From: Puccinellia tenuiflora
Lineage: Eukaryota; Streptophyta; Magnoliopsida; Poales; Poaceae
NCBI GenBank assembly: GCA_012064385.1
Contig: QRDG01001736.1
Coordinates: forward strand, 108,900 to 172,899
Direction: 5' to 3'
Length of the DNA stretch: 64,000 bases
Made by a program: the position numbers and the translations under genes. This document shows positions 9,781-20,156 of this stretch, piece by piece. The notes beneath the pieces are model-generated. The model saw only the letters and a program-made list of their open reading frames with translations. It was not told the origin of the DNA and ran no database searches. Each line of letters begins with the position of its first letter. Position 1 is the first letter of the stretch.

Positions 9781-11655
9781 TTATTTCTTCTTAATAGGCT
9801 CCTCAACTTGAGGAGCAATAACTTGAGTCTTCTTAAGAGGTGGCCTTTGTTCAACCCGAGGTTGAGGATGAGATTGAACAATAGGCCGCTTCCCTAGTTG
9901 CTTCTCACTAAGAGGCTTCTTCTTCGTTGGGCAATCCCTAACATGATGCCCTTCAACATTGCACTTGAAGAAAACAATCTTGGCCAAATGATTGACTTGT
10001 TCTTGGCCCTTCTTATTGCTACGCTTGGACTTGTTCTTGATATTAGAGTTGAATCCAAGTCCACTCTTGTCATTGGGGGATTTTTGCACACTCAACATGT
10101 TGTCAAATGTGGTCTTCCCCTTATTACGCTTCTCCACATCTTTCTTCAAAGAAGTGGCTTGTGCCTTGTGCTCTTTAGTCTTCCCTACAAGGTTAGTAGC
10201 TACACAAGTACTAGTGGAAGTTGAGGCTTCATTGTTAGAGCAACTAGGCACGAAATGTAATTCAACATATGATTTACCACTAGTGTGAGATGAAGAATTA
10301 CAAGGACTAGCACATGGCATTATAGCATTTTTAGTAGAAGTTGTGCCATTGTCCACATGAGGCTCACTAGATATTACCTTGGTAGCGATAGCCTCATGAG
10401 CTAACTTTAGCCTATCGTGAGATACTAGAAGATCTTCATGAGAGCTCGAGAGCTTCTCATGGCTTTCTTCCAATATCTCATAATTGCTAGTTAGCAATTT
10501 AAGTTGAGCCCTTAGCTCAACATTCTCCTTTAAAATGGATGCTTCACAAGAAATAGAGTTAGTAGCACAAGCATCAACATTAATAGCAATGGGAGAACAA
10601 GTAGGAAGATCTTTTAGTAATTGAGCTTGGAGTTGATCATGGGACTTAGTGAGATGTGCAAGAGAATCTTCCAAGGACTTGACATCCTTTTCAAATTTCT
10701 CATTAGCCTCAAGGAGTCTAACAATTTCAACAACAAGCTCTTCATTTTTTATTTTAAAATCATTAGCCACCTTGAGAGCTCTATCATGGGTTTCATTTAC
10801 TTTAGATAACTCTAGAGTAAATGTCTCCTCAAGAGATTTCTTGGTGGTTTGTTCTTCTTCAAGAGCTTCCTCAAGATCCGCAATCGTGTTCGCATAATCA
10901 CGTTCGCGGCTAAGACTTTCATTTTCACGAGCTTCCAAATTTTCAATAGTAAGCCCTCGCTCAACAAGGGTGCTCATGATTTCATGTAGGTTCTCACAAG
11001 CATTTTCATTCTTTGAAAGAGCATTAAGAACCATTAGACCTTTCTTACTAAAGTAAGCATCATCTTCTTCATCATCATTATTATTGTCATGATCATCACT
11101 ACTTGACGATTTAGAAGATATGCAAGGACTATCAACACAAGCATGTGAAACATTTATAGTTCTAGATGTGTTTAAGTCCAAAGATAAATCATTGCAATAA
11201 GATAGAGATGAAATATCATCTATAAGAAGCTCACTATCATCATTGCAAAATTTATCCCTACTCACCATTGCATTATTTTGTGGCTTGCCACATGTAGGTG
11301 AAGTAGAAGAAGTTGAGAACTCATCACGCCCGGAGGTGGTGGGAGAACAATCATTCCCACAATCAATGGACACACCATATTTGTCTTGAAGCTTGGTCCA
11401 TAGCTCATGAGCATTCCGATAAGGAGAAATCGACAAAGCAACTGCATTTCTCAAAGACATGAAAACCACTTTAGAAGCTTGAGCATCTAGATAAGAGTTT
11501 TCCTCATCCTCTAGAGGAGAAAAACCCATATCTAGAATTTGCTCTATATATGGATTAATATCCCTAAAATAATTTAGCATGCGATTTGTCCAATCATCAT
11601 AATTAGTGCCATCAAATATTAAAGAGGCTTTGTGCACTAAACCACTAGACGACAT
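9781..11655 (-). CDS. Gag polyprotein of non-autonomous Copia-like element
   Basis: An uninterrupted 624-codon ORF starting 40 bp from the primer binding site. The N-terminus (FDGTNYDDWTNRM, then LRNAVALSISPYRNAHELW) matches the DUF4219/UBN2-type gag of Copia elements. A variable acidic, Ser-rich section follows, then a long predicted coiled coil (about residues 215-430), a Lys-rich stretch, and a zinc knuckle at about 562-575. The first Cys of the knuckle is replaced by Phe (FFKCNVEGHHVRDC), so it should not bind zinc normally. The role in the family is to form virus-like particles and bind RNA in the cytoplasm. The frame ends at a TAA directly before a second, intact knuckle, so this copy is probably shortened. 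No pol follows. Confidence 0.85.
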   Translation of the reverse strand: MSSSGLVHKASLIFDGTNYDDWTNRMLNYFRDINPYIEQILDMGFSPLEDEENSYLDAQASKVVFMSLRNAVALSISPYRNAHELWTKLQDKYGVSIDCGNDCSPTTSGRDEFSTSSTSPTCGKPQNNAMVSRDKFCNDDSELLIDDISSLSYCNDLSLDLNTSRTINVSHACVDSPCISSKSSSSDDHDNNNDDEEDDAYFSKKGLMVLNALSKNENACENLHEIMSTLVERGLTIENLEARENESLSRERDYANTIADLEEALEEEQTTKKSLEETFTLELSKVNETHDRALKVANDFKIKNEELVVEIVRLLEANEKFEKDVKSLEDSLAHLTKSHDQLQAQLLKDLPTCSPIAINVDACATNSISCEASILKENVELRAQLKLLTSNYEILEESHEKLSSSHEDLLVSHDRLKLAHEAIATKVISSEPHVDNGTTSTKNAIMPCASPCNSSSHTSGKSYVELHFVPSCSNNEASTSTSTCVATNLVGKTKEHKAQATSLKKDVEKRNKGKTTFDNMLSVQKSPNDKSGLGFNSNIKNKSKRSNKKGQEQVNHLAKIVFFKCNVEGHHVRDCPTKKKPLSEKQLGKRPIVQSHPQPRVEQRPPLKKTQVIAPQVEEPIKKK

Positions 11656-11695
11656 CTTTACTCTCTAATTCGTGAAGCCCTATAAAGAGAGAACC

Positions 11696-11708
11696 GGCTC
11701 TGATACCA
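11696..11708 (-). other. Primer binding site (initiator Met-tRNA type)
   Basis: On the minus strand TGGTATCAGAGCC lies two bases from the 5' LTR end (CTTTCA at 11711). It is the usual complement to the 3' end of initiator Met-tRNA and fixes the orientation of the element. Confidence 0.9.
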
Positions 11709-11710
11709 AT

Positions 11711-14393
11711 TGAAAGGACACGGATGTCACCTAGAGGGGGGGGTGAATAGGAGATTTCAAATTATTACGGTTAAGGCTTGAATAAATGCGGAATAAAACT
11801 AACATTTAATTTATCAAGCCAAAACCTAAACTAGCTAGGTTTACCTATGTGTACCAACAACTTATGCTAAGCAATGTAATCAACTAGGTGATAGCAAGAT
11901 ATATAACTTCAAGTTCAATGGCTATCACAAAGTAAGTAGCATAAGTAGTAAGCTCGGGTATAGAAATACCGAGGCACTTGGAGACGATGATTTATCCCGA
12001 AGTTCACTTCCCAATGGAAGCTAGTCTCCGTTGGAGCGGCGCGGCGTTCACCAAAGTGAAACACCGAGTAGCCTTGATATGGCACACCGTATCTCCGTTG
12101 TATCTTACCACCAATGTGGCGAGGCACTTGTCACTATGTTGTCGTTGAGGTTGACAACTAGAACCTTTACAAGGATGAAGCACACTCCACAAGTTGGAGG
12201 GTCTTCACCAAATGCACCGAGCCGCCAAGACTTGATGCTTCAAGGCCGGGGCACACACCACAACTCAATTGGTGGCTCCCGAAAATGTCTTCGTAGCTAC
12301 CAAAGCTCCGAGACGAACAAGGTTGAGTCACACTCCACAATTGGAGGCTCCCAACAAATCCCGTGAGCCACCAAGACTCCGAGAAATCAACAACCGTCTA
12401 GGGTACCAACGTGCCCTAGAGGAACAAGCTCTAGGGCACCCAAGCACCCAAGAGTAACAAACTTCTCAACTTCACTTTCCACGAATCACCGTGGAGAACT
12501 CAAACCGATGCAACCAATGCAATGGCAAGAACACACTAAGTGGTCAAGTCATTCTCTCCGAAATCCAACCAAAGCAACTAATGCTATGGAGGGATTTAAG
12601 AGGAAGAACAAGGAGAAAACACAAAGCAACTCCAAGACCTAAATCAAAGATGTTCCCCTCACTTAGAGGAGATGTGGTTTGGTGGAATAATAGATCTAGG
12701 CATTCTCCCTCAATCCTCCAAAGATCAATGAGTTTGGGTGGAGGGATTGGGAGATCTATGTGTTTTGAGCTCTTGCAACAATGGAGGAGAGAGAGGGGAA
12801 AACGTGCTCAAGAGTTGTCTTCAAAAGGTAGAAGACAACCCCTTTTAAAGGGTGGGGAAAAGTGACCGTTTGAAGGGTTTTCTTGCCTGCGCAGAGAAGC
12901 CGGCCTTGCCGGCTTGGAGGCCGGCCCCAAGGCCGGCATGGAATATTCACGCGCAGGGAGGCCAGCCTTGGGCCCGGCCTAGGCCGGCCTGGCAGTGTTT
13001 GGAGGCTGGGCAGGTGCCCGACGCAGCCGGCCTTGGGGCCGGCCTAGGCTGGCCAAACTGCAGAGAGGCCAGCCTTGAGCCCGGCCTAGGCTGGCCTCGT
13101 AGTGGTGGAGGCTGGCTAGGTGCCCGAGACGGCCAGCCTTGGCCCCGGCCTTGAGCCCGGTAAGGCTGGCCAAACTGCAAAAACATTCGATATTGAAAAC
13201 GCAATAACTTTTGTATCCGGCTCCATTTTCGATGATCTTGGGCTCGTTGGAATCACCACAACGAGCACTACAAGATTATGCATAGAAACAACATTGGCCA
13301 ACATGGGAGGGTAAATCCAAATGGGGTAATGTTAGATCACTCTCTAAATGAATAACCGGTAAACCCCCAAAATCAAAAATGCAATAAGTCTTTCATACGA
13401 AATCCGTTTTTGATGAACTTGAGCTTGTATTGAGGATCAAGACAATCTCTAAAACCTCATCTAGATAAAATCCACATAAGAATAGGCAATGGAGATTTTG
13501 GTATGGGTGGGAAGGTGTGAACCGTTCCTCACTAGTGAATCGGCAAAATCTCCACCACCGAAAACGCAATAGACGATGCAACGAAATCCGTTTTCGGTGA
13601 ACTTGGTCTTGTCATGACAAGCACGACAAGCACCAAGACCACACCACGATAAGAGCCAAATAAGAACCAATAAAGATGATTGCAGGAATGCAAGGATGCA
13701 AAGGTTTGAGCTCTCTACGACCGATACGCTAAAGCTCAATTGAGAGCCCCTCTTGATAGTACGGTTACCTATCCTAAAAACCCGGTCTCCCAACTACACC
13801 GCGAGACCGGTAAAATAGAAACCCTATCAAGATCATACCTTTGCCTTGCGCATTCCACTTGAGCTAGATGATGACAATCTTGATCTCCTGTCAAGTGGAC
13901 CACCTTTCTTTGCCTTGCGCATTCCACTTGAGCTAGATGATGACGATCTTGATCTCCTCTCAAGTGGATCACCTTTCTTTGCCTTGCACATTCCACTTGA
14001 GGTAGATGATGACGATCTTGATATCATCTCAAGTGGATCACCTTTCTTGATTACGCTCCGCTCGGTGAAGCCTCGCATATTGCTCCCCCATACACCAATA
14101 TGGGAGAGACACTTACGCTCCGCTCGGTGAAGCCTCGCATATTGCTCCTCCATACACCAATATGGGAGAGACACTCTTTCGCATATCTTCACATGCCCTT
14201 ATCTTCTATGTTGATCAATTTGCACATAGGCTTGATCAACATATAATCTTCTTCTTTTAGCCTCGACTTCAACATATGGAGTTCAAGCGTTCCTTATGGA
14301 CCAACACTACAAATATAACTCAAAGCACACATTAGTCCATAGAGATTGTCATTAATTACCAAAACAACACATGGAGGCAACCATGCACTTTCA
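11711..14393 (-). repeat. Complete 5' LTR of the gag-only element (2683 bp)
   Basis: Runs from TGAAAGGACACGG to GCACTTTCA. It contains the GC-rich GGCCGGCCTAGGC-type block (12900-13170), a 69-bp triplication (13840-14046) and a ~60-bp duplication (about 14052-14175), all shared with the truncated LTR at 3695-5266. It is also related to the solo LTR at 20157-22492. The five bases after it are ACATG (14394-14398); the matching left target copy is not available because the other LTR is truncated. Confidence 0.85.
13840..14046. repeat. 69-bp hairpin-forming triplication in 5' LTR
   Basis: Units start at 13840, 13909 and 13978 and align with the units at 4713-4919. Each has the pair TCCACTTGAG / CTCAAGTGGA or a one-base variant. 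The same copy number in both LTRs suggests the array was fixed before this insertion. Confidence 0.9.
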
Positions 14394-14716
14394 ACATGTA
14401 ATCAAGAAGCAAAGGTAGTGCAAGAGTAGTAATCTGGCACCTACAACAACACAACAAACAAAGGTAAGTGCCGCAGCCATTGTATAGAGAAGAAAGAAAA
14501 AGAGAATCTCGTCGATAGTAGCCTCAGCAGTAATAAATCGAACCACCGTTATTCACTCATTCCCTATACTGCCACAACATCCATTACATACCCACCTAGC
14601 CTGCAAACCATAAAGTTTTCTGAATGTTGCTAACCAACAGTGGAATACTATGCATCAGGCAGAAGTCTAGAGATAAACTATTAAGAAAAGAGATAACTTT
14701 CTTTCAGCAAACCAAC

Positions 14717-15261
14717 CTGGGACTCTCTCCTCGAAATCACGTTCATGTGACTCTTGTGTTTGGTGAAATCAATGTGAAAGCTGCAAAAACAGTAGCAAAT
14801 TATCATTAACATCAAAAGTCTGAGCGATCTAAATAACAAATTGTCTATTTTTTTGTCCATGGAATGTTAATGTAAAGAGTGTGCATCAAATGCTTCAGCT
14901 AACTCTACCCATAGTGTTACAACAGCACATCCATCACTTTTAAATGGAAAGCAATATTGGTTGTTTGTAATAAAATGCAAAGAAACATATCGGCTGATTT
15001 TGCCTTACATGGATATAGTGTCATAGATGGTATATGTTATACGTGCCATTATAAAGATCTATCTTCTCAAGTCATAGCTTGATTTAGATGCAAGAACTTG
15101 CCAACAAATAAACAAAGCGATTACTCACTTCTAATCCAGTAGCAGGAATACAACATGATATAACCCACCAATTTATTCATAATTTTCTCTAGAAGGATTA
15201 TTAGCGGATCAAAAAATACACCATCGAGCTGAAACTTCACTGACACAGCATAACTGACCAC
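14717..15261 (-). other. Tentative minus-strand exons of an unidentified gene
   Basis: Two stretches show coding sense with good splice signals on the minus strand. The first (15261-15169) follows an acceptor TTTTTTGTACCAG and reads VSYAVSVKFQLDGVFFDPL, with a possible donor GTGGGT after it. The second (14780-14717, 64 nt) follows an acceptor CTGTTTTTGCAG and reads FHIDFTKHKSHMNVISRR, ending at a CAG/GTTGGT donor. A donor AAG/GTAAAC at 15613 closes the GC-rich island upstream. No domain is recognised. The sequence between 14399 and 14716 shows nothing else. This could be a decayed or low-expression gene, or chance. Confidence 0.25.
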
Positions 15262-15529
15262 CTGGTACAAAAAATTCAGTAATATTAATTCTCAAGAGCT
15301 TGAATGTAGTCTGATGAAAACCACAAAAAGGAAATCGTGGTTACTGTGACAATCCCTTTTTTTTTGTGTGTTGTTGCCTATTTTACAATTTGGTTAACCA
15401 ACCTTTTCCTGTTTTCATAGCTAGCTTGAACCTAATTAAACGGGCATTTCCATTCACCTTTTGTCTGTGAGAAAGCAAACTGGGTTGCAAATTCTAACTA
15501 TGTCCACCTAGAACAAATACAGTGTCCCC

Positions 15530-16330
15530 ATGCAGACGTTTCATCAAATACCTACAGGGGAGAGAAGGGGCAGAGGAAGAGAGGGGGTAGGGGAGAGGGG
15601 ACACAGCGTTTACCTTGCCGAGGCGGAGCCGACCTCCAGGCTACGACCGGAGAGGATGGAAAGGACGACGGGCGGGGCGCAGCGACTCGGCGGGCGCGCG
15701 GTCTTCTCCTCCTCCAGCGCGGGGACACGGCGGCGTGGGCAGGGGCTCGAGCAGATGCGAGATCGGCGGCGTGGGCAGGGGCTCGAGCAGATGCGAGATC
15801 GGCGGCGTGGGCAGGCGGCGACGCGGCCGGAGGGCGGACGCCCTTCTCCTCCTCCAGCGAAGGGGGCCCGGCGGCGTGGGCAGGGGCTCGGACTAGCGCG
15901 GGATCGTCGCGTAGGCAGGCGGCGGCGCGCCCAGCACGCGACAGTGGACGAAGATGGAGAGGGCGCGACGGCGGAGCTCCCCGTGTGCGCGGATTCGTGC
16001 GGGGAGGAGCGAGACGGCGGGGGCGTGCGTCGGCGGCGGCGGCGACGCCGGGGCCGTGCGGGAGAGAGAAGGAGAGGAGAGGGGGAGGGGGATACTGCGG
16101 GTGGTTTTACAAAAAAGTCCATGCCTTTTTCGTTATTTACATTTAGGTCCCTCTCATCGCGTTTTCGTGTACTGCGGGTTATTTTTCTTTGTTTTTGAGG
16201 GGTGTCTTTGTAAAACCGTGACGGCGCGCTCTGTTGGCCGTCGGATCGCCAGCCGACGGCTCGGATCGGAGCACTGCAGTACTGTAGCATGCTACAGTAA
16301 ACACTGTAGCTAGCTACAGCACCCGTAGCA
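15530..16330 (-). other. GC-rich island, possible first exon or 5' region of a minus-strand gene
   Basis: GC-rich sequence with overlapping ORFs on both strands, most of them composition artefacts. On the minus strand it ends in a splice donor AAG/GTAAAC (GT at 15613-15612). It contains a 36-bp tandem repeat from 15728. The outer flank (16090-16210) is AT-richer with TTTTACAAAAAAGTCC and TTTGTAAAACCGTGACGG, and then palindromic CTGTAGC/GCTACAG motifs near 16270-16320. That flank could be promoter or part of a transposon terminus. No protein family is recognised. Confidence 0.3.
15728..15815. repeat. 36-bp tandem repeat in GC-rich island
   Basis: The motif CGGCGGCGTGGGCAGG recurs at 15728, 15764 and 15800, with the identical spacer GGCTCGAGCAGATGCGAGAT in the first two units. 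A further diverged start occurs near 15868. Confidence 0.85.
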
Positions 16331-16611
16331 CCGTGAGAAATGGTCTGTCTTTAAATATATAGATAGATTATGTTGCGGGGAATAGTCGTCAATCCCCAGT
16401 GACTCACCTAAGTTCGTGCTAGAGGTGTTCCTCTCTTCAATAAGATCATGCAATGTATTTCATAGTTTACTTGGAGTTCGGTCTCCTTGTCCAGCCTTCG
16501 CCTTTTACTTTAGGCCGATTGTTCGTGCTTCACATCATCACTGGCATATCCCGAAAACCTCCGGCGATTTCCATGTCACGGTTACAACAAGTCCCTAGCT
16601 CCGACAATTAC

Positions 16612-16770
16612 TACAGGAAACTGTGAATATGTCGACGGCCAAAATCCGTCGACGTAGGTAAAAATTGTCGTCGACATAGGTCTACACCGGCTACCGTTGG
16701 CGTATGGCCGTCGGCGTGTCAGCCCGTAGGCATAGCCAAAAAAGCCGTCGGCATATCGAAATGTGCACGT
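16612..16770 (+). mobile_element. CACTA terminus fragment
   Basis: TACTACAGGAAACTGTG resembles a CACTA terminal sequence lacking its first bases. It is followed by clustered, alternating copies of CCGTCGGCRTA / TCGACGGCC (16633-16765), the subterminal array expected of CACTA elements. No transposase and no second terminus is seen. 16771-17667 beyond it shows no gene or repeat that I can support. Confidence 0.5.
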
Positions 16771-17679
16771 CGTACTGCAGAGTAGGCGCGGCATTTAGCC
16801 AGGCTCAGGACACGCTATGCGCTTGTGTGCACGTCGGATACGGTGTTATTGTAAGGACCAAAGCTTGTTTAATATATTATACAGATTGAGGGCTTCGCAA
16901 AATAGGGCAACACCTATTTTGGGGCTAGCTTGAGCATCGAAATGCGGTGAACCTAAATCTTTCGACACAATGCAGCTACTTATATGTCATCCAAATTTGG
17001 AGAGATGTCTCGAAGAATCTGCCAATCCTTTCACCGGCGTTTCGTGGAGACCCGCTAACAAACTATCCCAGCACCCGTCCCTGCATGCACGTGGAACCGA
17101 GTACAACGAATATTCAGAATTTCCCTAAATAATTTCTTTGGGACGCGGATAAACAGACGCGACTCGCCCCCCATACTCCTGCACCCAAATACAGTAGCCA
17201 GGGAGCCAATCAAAGCGTCTTTATTCCGTTGTGTGTCGGCAGAGATACGCACCGACGTGATGCATGCATGCATGGCATGGCCGGTAAGGAAAGCGGGCAG
17301 GAAATCTTGTTTGGCCCATTTCCGTTGCAGAGTCGAAATTGGGCGCGACACCGGAGGATGGCCAAAAAGCAGCTTCTGTTTTGAGCTCTCCATGGATGTC
17401 CGTCCTGCTGCCGTGTGTTTCCTGCTACTAGTACGTAGTACTGTGGATCGATCAGGTCAGGTTCGTCATCGTGTACACACGTGGAGCCTTGGAGGCTTGG
17501 AGCTGAAAGATAGATAAGAACCGACCTGCCAAGTGAGTCTTTGCTAGTACTAGCATAAAGCTTCATAAATAGCTCTACTTGTTAGCTTTATCACTTTCGT
17601 AGTAAAATGGTTGTAAAAACTATTGCCTGAGAGCTCAAAGCAGTAGAGCTGTGTATGTGTATCTTAATTCCTGCTGAAA

Positions 17680-18793
17680 TATCACCGTTTTTTTTAAACC
17701 AGGTGATTCTCATTTTTGAGCTGGTGTAATGGCAACAAAAAAAATTCTTCTTCCCATATGGTTCTTTCTTTATTAAGGATGGTTCGGAGATAAGGTTCTG
17801 TGAGGATAGGTGGCTACGTACTGCCTCCCTCCGAAAACAATATCCAGCTTTATACAATATTTTCCTTGGACGTCACAAAAGCGATACACTCGCTCAAGTG
17901 TTGGAGGATACTCCTCCAAATGTAATGTTCAGAATAGATCTTGTTGGTCCCAAACTAGCAGCTTGGCATGAGTTGCTACAGCGTCTCACTTCCATCAATC
18001 TGACCCAAGGGACCGACGAGTTTCGCCGGAATTTACACGACAGTGGCAAATTCTCGGTGGACTCTATGTATAAAGCCCTAATCCAACCGGATGTGTCAGT
18101 AGATAATAATAAGAAAATCTGGAAGATGAAGATCCCACTCAAAAACAAGGTCTTTGCGTGGTATCTTCGTCGAGGAGTAATTCTTACTAAAGATAACCTT
18201 GCAAAACGCAATTGGCATGGAAGTAAAAAGTGTGTCTTCTGTCATAAGGACGAGACTATCAAACACTTATTCTTCGAGTGTAAATTTGCTGGTTCTATAT
18301 GGTTAATCATCCAGATAGGTTCTACCATATACCCACCAACAAGTATTGCTAATATTTTGCAATTGGCTTAATGGTGTGGATCGTAGGTTTAAACAACTTA
18401 TTAGGGTGGCAGCGCTTGCCGTTATATGGTCGCTTTGGCAGTAGAAATGGCAAGATTTTTAACAATAAAAATTGTTCTCTCATGCAGGTCATCTACAGGA
18501 GTACAACTACGCTCCGTGGTCTCAGTTGCAACGTGTGGAGCATCTAGACCTGTTTACGGAGGTGTGTACAAGACTGGAGGATACGGCGAGAGACTTTCTA
18601 TCCAACATGGATAGCAGCATAATTTGCGGATCGGCCCTCCAACACCATAAGCGTCTTTAGAATTTCTCATCGTGATATGTAACTCGCCTTTTTTGTTTCG
18701 TACTTCTGTCGGGTGTGTACATCCTAGTTATGCAGAGGCTAGATGTAAGCTTAAAACTCTTTAAATAATAAAACTCCCTTTATAAAAAAAAAG
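17680..18793 (+). mobile_element. 5'-truncated LINE with 12-bp target-site duplication
   Basis: The insert is flanked by TTCCTGCTGAAA at 17668-17679 and 18794-18805. The 3' end has an A-rich tail (ATAAAAAAAAA) preceded by AATAATAAAAC, and the body encodes the C-terminal end of an L1-type ORF2. A variable-length target duplication plus poly(A) and 5' truncation is the hallmark of target-primed reverse transcription. About 1.1 kb remains of an expected several kb. Confidence 0.92.
17763..18371 (+). pseudogene. LINE ORF2 C-terminal fragment (zf-RVT domain)
   Basis: The open frame begins within the truncated element, with no start of its own, and reads FFIKDGSEIRFCEDRW, the typical post-RT region of plant L1 ORF2. 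It is followed by KIWKMKIPLKNKVFAW and the zinc-binding pattern CVFCHKDETIKHLFFEC (C-X2-C...H...C). The frame stops at 18369-18371, but coding sense continues after a shift (VAALAVIWSLW) to about 18650. It is non-functional because the endonuclease and reverse transcriptase are missing. Confidence 0.85.
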
Positions 18794-18805
18794 TTCCTGC
18801 TGAAA

Positions 18806-20151
18806 GTTCTATGAAAAACAAACAGAGCTATATTTTGCAAGGGGTACTAATTTGTGTAGGAGTAGGAGTATGAAGATAGAATTCGAGAGAGTTCTAGCTC
18901 CTTCGGCGCTCATCATTTCTCGGGTGGTGGAAAATTCCAGCCCCAGGTGATGAGGATATGATAGGCCCGACAGAGAGGGGCAGTGGGGTGTGGTCACGTG
19001 GGAGTGTGTACCCGTTGCCTGATACGTCCATCGGGGGCTGAGTCAGGCGGGGCCCACCACTTTACTTTATCGCGCATACTGTATAGTATGATTCCACCAC
19101 GTACGCATCTGATTGTAGTTTTGTGATCCAGAAAATGACAAGTGTACGGGTTCAGATCTACTAGAGTAGTAGTACGAAGAGATTAATGACACCAACGGCC
19201 TTCTCTCCCAAGATCGAGCCCGACGGGATGGGATCGTTCGATTGAAACTTGCTGGCTGGCTAGTAGAAAAATCGGAAGAAACAAACCTCCAAGCGAGTAG
19301 AGAATGCAATAAGCACGACCTCGTGGCTCCCCGCAAATGAACAAAAAGGAAACCTGCAATGGCGACGTACGGCGACAAATACGACTAGGATCGATCGGCC
19401 ACTCAGTCCGAGCAGTGCGTACGTAGCTTTACGCTGGTTTGGGTGTGTACTGTTGCATCTCCGTATGGTATGGAGGAAAAAGGTTTTGCAAAAGTAAGTA
19501 AAGCTGCCGCCGGAGCATGCGTCGCTCTGCCTTTGGGAGCGGCCGCGCGCGTGGGCGGGATCGGGCCCATATGGGCCCAGGAACATGCGTGGTGGTGATC
19601 AGCATCCGGTACAGGATATGCGTACGTGTGCAGTTGAATTCGGGTCGGCCCTGAACAGAACCCGAGGGGCGGGCGATGCATCCATCCTTGTCATGCCCAC
19701 TGCTGCTTGCCCAGCAAGTTGCCTTTTTCCGTATCGTATATTCGTATGGCGCACATGCATGTGTATCCATGATCCTCCGGATCGCTCCCTCTCCTCGTCA
19801 TCGTCGATCCACCTTTACCCCGGAGATTCTTGGTCGTGTACATGCGGCGGCTGGCCAACCGGACCTGCGTGTGCGTGGTTGCTTGACGTCGCAGCCTTGC
19901 AGGGCTTGGCTGGGTCGCAAAGAGAGAGAACCAAGATGTCAGAAATGAAAGCCCCGATCGCAGAATTCCAGATGGCTCAAAAACTATTTGTTTCTTTTTC
20001 CCGAACCTCGTCGATGTCATTGATCGATAAAGTCGAAAAAGAGTTGGACAGTTTACAAGGAAAACCGTCCGAAAACCATACAACACGACGCACCACGCCA
20101 GCCCCAAGGCCGCGCCCCGACACGAGTCGATGACCATGTCGCCCTAGCAAC
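18806..20151. other. Intergenic sequence without recognised features
   Basis: Moderately GC-rich DNA with several short overlapping frames on both strands, none with a recognisable motif. It ends in CCCTAGCAACCAAAG, the target of the solo LTR at 20157. The pre-insertion target continues at 22498 (CCAACACTCC). Confidence 0.5.
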
Positions 20152-20156
20152 CAAAG

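Larger units (their letters stand above)
3695..14393 (-). mobile_element. Gag-only Copia-like LTR retrotransposon (non-autonomous)
   Basis: The element is oriented on the minus strand. The complete 5' LTR is 11711-14393. The primer binding site lies at 11696-11708, gag at 9781-11655, then a long non-coding stretch, a polypurine tract (complement at 5267-5280) and a partial 3' LTR (3695-5266). LTRs begin TGAAAG and end CTTTCA. No protease, integrase or reverse transcriptase is recognisable in the ~4 kb downstream of gag, so the element would need enzymes in trans. The 3' LTR lacks the ~1.1 kb matching 11711-12828 and abuts a CACTA end. A 471-bp solo LTR is nested at 9190-9660. The gag type and Met-tRNA primer site suggest Copia; the family name is not assigned. 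Confidence 0.8.

Noticed and set aside
12031..12457. Overlapping ORFs in the right LTR
   Set aside because: They lie wholly within an LTR of a defined element and have no counterpart domain.
15530..16290. ORFs of 222 and 226 codons on opposite strands
   Set aside because: GC-rich low-complexity sequence with a 36-bp repeat. No domain; at most a first exon or leader on the minus strand.
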